From an uncultured Clostridia bacterium (lineage in GTDB: Bacteria; Bacillota; Clostridia; Monoglobales; Monoglobaceae), in assembly GCA_947625905.1 (NCBI GenBank), contig CANQQJ010000036.1, positions 1 through 33,915 on the forward strand: 33,915 bases of DNA. The letters run 5' to 3'. A model generated the notes under the pieces. It was given only the letters and a program-made list of their open reading frames with translations, made no database searches and was not told the DNA's origin. Every line of letters begins with the position of its first letter. Position 1 is the first letter of the stretch. The position numbers and the translations under genes were made by a program. Positions 32,172 through 33,915 of this stretch are shown piece after piece.

Positions 32172-32921
32172 GTGAAAAAAGCGTCACTTAAAGAAAATGA
32201 ACGAATAGACGACTTAAATCTGGAGAATTTAACGATAATTCAGAACCCGACACAGTTTTGTTTCGGGATCGACGCGGTGATTTTAGCGGATTTCGCAGCG
32301 AAATCAACCAAAAAGAGTGCGAAAGTTCTTGACATGTGCGCGGGAAACGGGATAATAACGCTGCTGCTGACCCACAAATCCGAGGCGGAGCGCATTACCG
32401 CTCTTGAGATACAGGAGGATGTGGCCGAGATGGCCTCGCGCTCTATCAGAATGAACGGCCTTGAGGACAGAGCCGAGATGGTTTGTGGCGATCTTAGGCG
32501 CGCCCCCGAGATACTCGGCAGGGGCGTTTTCGACAATATCGTGTGCAATCCGCCGTACAAAGAGAGCGGCGGGGGGCTGCGGAGCAAAAATCCGTCGGCC
32601 GCCATTGCGCGCCACGAGATCATGTGCAGCCTTGAGGATGTGATAAAGTCAGCCGCCGCGCTCCTGAAACCCCTTGGAAAGCTGAGCGTTATACACCGCC
32701 CCGAGCGGCTGGCCGACCTGCTTATATTGATGAAGCAAAACAGGATCGAGCCAAAGCGCCTGCGGGCGGTCTATCCGTCATACAAAAAGGCCGCGTCGAT
32801 GGTCCTGGTCGAGGGCGCAAGAGGCGGCAGACCAAAGCTGATCTGCGAGCCGCCCCTTTATATATATGAAGAAAACGGCGAATACACCGACGAGATCAAT
32901 ATAATATACGAAAGAAAATAA
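32172..32921 (+). CDS. tRNA1(Val) adenine-N6-methyltransferase family protein (TrmN6/YabB)
   Basis: The 249-residue protein is a class I SAM-dependent methyltransferase. It has QNPTQFCFGIDAVILADF near the start, VLDMCAGNGIITLLL (SAM motif I), ITALEIQEDVAEMASRSI, and FDNIVCNPPYKE with the NPPY motif of adenine-N6 methyltransferases. YabB/TrmN6 modifies A37 of tRNA1-Val in E. coli. The start is GTG at 32172, with GGAGG at 32158-32162 and 9-nt spacing; an ATG at 32145 lacks a site. The gap of 10 bp to rsmI indicates an operon, the same pair as yabB-yabC in Bacillus. Confidence 0.9.
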   Translation: MKKASLKENERIDDLNLENLTIIQNPTQFCFGIDAVILADFAAKSTKKSAKVLDMCAGNGIITLLLTHKSEAERITALEIQEDVAEMASRSIRMNGLEDRAEMVCGDLRRAPEILGRGVFDNIVCNPPYKESGGGLRSKNPSAAIARHEIMCSLEDVIKSAAALLKPLGKLSVIHRPERLADLLILMKQNRIEPKRLRAVYPSYKKAASMVLVEGARGGRPKLICEPPLYIYEENGEYTDEINIIYERK

Positions 32922-32931
32922 GGAGAATATC

Positions 32932-33774
32932 ATGGAAAACAATTTCGGAAAGCTGTATCTCTGCCCCACCCCTATCGGGAACCTGGGCGACATAACCGAA
33001 AGGACGCTCAGGACGCTTGAAAGCGTTGATCTGATCGCCGCCGAGGACACGAGGGTCAGCGTCAAGCTTTTGAATCATTTTGGCATTAAAAAACCGCTCA
33101 CCAGCTACTATGAGCACAACAAGCGGGAAAAGGGCAGTTATCTTTTGGACAAGCTCAAAAACGGCGAAAATATCGCGGTAGTGACCGACGCGGGCATGCC
33201 GGGCATATCAGACCCCGGCGAGGACATCGTGCGCCTATGCCGTGAAAACGGCATAGAGGTCGAGGCTCTGCCGGGCGCCTGCGCTTTTGCCGCGGCGCTG
33301 GTCGCCTCGGGCCTGCCCACCGGGAGATTCACGTTTGAGGGATTTTTGTCGGTAAACAAAAAAAGCCGCCGCGAGCATCTGGAAAGCCTCAAATATGAGA
33401 CGCGGACCATGATATTCTACGAAGCCCCCCACAAGCTGCCCTACACCCTGCGGGACATGGCCGAGGTTTTCGGCGGCGGACGCGAGATCGTTATAGCCCG
33501 GGAAATCACCAAAAAATACGAGGAATATCTGAGCCTGACCCTTGAAGAGGCGGCAAGATATTTTGAGGAAACGCCGCCCAAGGGCGAGTTTGTGCTGATC
33601 ATCCGAGGCGCCGAGCAAAAGTCCGAGCCCGCGGCCGCGGCGGACGCCGAGGCGCTGATCAAAGCCTGCATGGCGGAAAACATAAAAGGCAAGTCAATAG
33701 CCAAAATAGTTTCCGAAGCTTTGGGGATCCCGAAAAACCAAGCCTACGCCATGTATCTTGAAATAAACAAATAA
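32932..33774 (+). CDS. rsmI: 16S rRNA 2'-O-ribose C1402 methyltransferase RsmI
   Basis: RsmI methylates the ribose of C1402 in 16S rRNA. The 280-residue protein has LYLCPTPIGNLGDITERTLRTLESVDLIAAEDTR, then SYYEHNKREK, VVTDAGMPGISDPGEDIVRLC, and IEVEALPGACAFAAALVASGLPTGRFTFEGFL, and FYEAPHKLPYTLRDM, all typical of the tetrapyrrole-methylase fold of RsmI. A short helical C-terminal extension (SIAKIVSEALGIPKNQAYAMYLEI) follows. GGAG lies 7 nt before the ATG. An IS element sits just after the stop. Confidence 0.97.
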   Translation: MENNFGKLYLCPTPIGNLGDITERTLRTLESVDLIAAEDTRVSVKLLNHFGIKKPLTSYYEHNKREKGSYLLDKLKNGENIAVVTDAGMPGISDPGEDIVRLCRENGIEVEALPGACAFAAALVASGLPTGRFTFEGFLSVNKKSRREHLESLKYETRTMIFYEAPHKLPYTLRDMAEVFGGGREIVIAREITKKYEEYLSLTLEEAARYFEETPPKGEFVLIIRGAEQKSEPAAAADAEALIKACMAENIKGKSIAKIVSEALGIPKNQAYAMYLEINK

Positions 33775-33791
33775 AAAAAGCCGCTTTCGTT
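33775..33791 (+). terminator. Left half of an apparently split rsmI terminator
   Basis: AAAAAAGCCGCTTTCG directly after the rsmI stop has the left-arm shape of the A-rich, GC-stem terminators in this genome (compare 7361-7381). No right arm follows, because the IS end begins at 33792. The reading as a split terminator is inference. Confidence 0.45.
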
Positions 33792-33915
33792 TGAAGTGAA
33801 CCCCAAAGTTTAGACAAAATTTAACATTAAATTAACTAGTAATGAGTTCGGTACTGTACCGGGCTCATTCCGTTTAATTTCATTGATATTCGGTCATTGT
33901 TGTAATAATCTATAT
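33792..33915 (-). mobile_element. IS3-family insertion sequence, transposase 3' end (partial)
   Basis: The end TGAAGTGAACCCCAAAGTTT, continuing AGACA, resembles the terminal inverted repeats of IS150-like IS3 elements (TGxACTGxCCCCxAAAxxTTAGACA type). Inside it, on the minus strand, lies the end of an IS3 OrfB. The other end is outside the window. It is AT-rich compared with its neighbours. Confidence 0.85.
33836..33915 (-). CDS. IS3-family transposase OrfB, C-terminal 25 residues
   Basis: The minus strand reads IDYYNNDRISMKLNGMSPV, then QYRTHY and a TAG stop. The pattern YYNxxRxxxxLxGMSPxxYR is the conserved C-terminal end of the DDE transposase in the IS150/IS3 group. The catalytic part is beyond the right edge. 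Codon use is AT-rich, unlike the neighbouring genes, as expected for a mobile element. Confidence 0.88.
   Translation of the reverse strand, partial: IDYYNNDRISMKLNGMSPVQYRTHY

Overview
The window is a chromosomal segment from a spore-forming, Gram-positive Clostridia-type bacterium of moderate to high GC content. The evidence is the gene order (rimP-nusA-ylxR-ylxQ-infB-rbfA-nrnA-truB-ribF; ylxM-ffh-rpsP-khpA-rimM-trmD; nadD-yqeK-LCP-rsfS-leuS), a CotF-like spore coat gene, an SLH-domain surface protein, a YabE-like cell-wall protein and consensus sigma-A promoters. Genus cannot be told from sequence alone. Almost everything is core genome; the unusual material sits between the genes.

Layout. 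1-2394 (minus): iron uptake operon feoA1-feoA2-feoB, with feoB running off the left edge. Five copies of a 14-bp dyad (TTAGcC-N2-GgCTAA type) lie around its promoters and look like a DtxR-family metal operator array. 2601-7358 (plus): a CNNM/CorC-type membrane protein, an exported SLH-transglutaminase-like protein and a Na/Pi cotransporter-PhoU fusion. 7385-16568 (minus): the long nusA-infB operon, ending in ribF and a MATE exporter, started by a promoter and a leader with a perfect 13-bp hairpin. 16602-17060 (minus): nrdR. 17232-17714 (plus): two small genes, the second CotF-like, followed by a perfect promoter that runs into a terminator after about 40 nt and then a structured, gene-free region. 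18044-26068 (minus): zinc-ribbon membrane protein, nadD, yqeK, LCP protein, rsfS, leuS, polysaccharide deacetylase. 26258-26669: a previously unannotated locus described below. 26685-30335 (minus): the SRP/ribosome operon, with a leader carrying a T-box-like sequence, alternative hairpins and G-rich heptamer repeats. 30582-31619 (minus): YabE/RpfB-like 3D-domain protein. 32172-33774 (plus): trmN6-like methyltransferase and rsmI. 33792-33915: one end of an IS3-family element.

The best candidate for an undescribed system is at 26258-26669, just beyond trmD, where rplS is normally found. A sigma-A-like promoter on the plus strand drives a leader of about 160 nt, whose CTTCTTC can pair with the Shine-Dalgarno, and then a 27-residue, almost wholly hydrophobic peptide. 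From the other side a perfect TTGACA-17-TATAAT promoter on the minus strand would make an RNA of about 100 nt that ends in the same hairpin and overlaps the 3' end of the peptide mRNA. This is the architecture of a type I toxin-antitoxin module. The peptide family is not recognised, so the function is inference.
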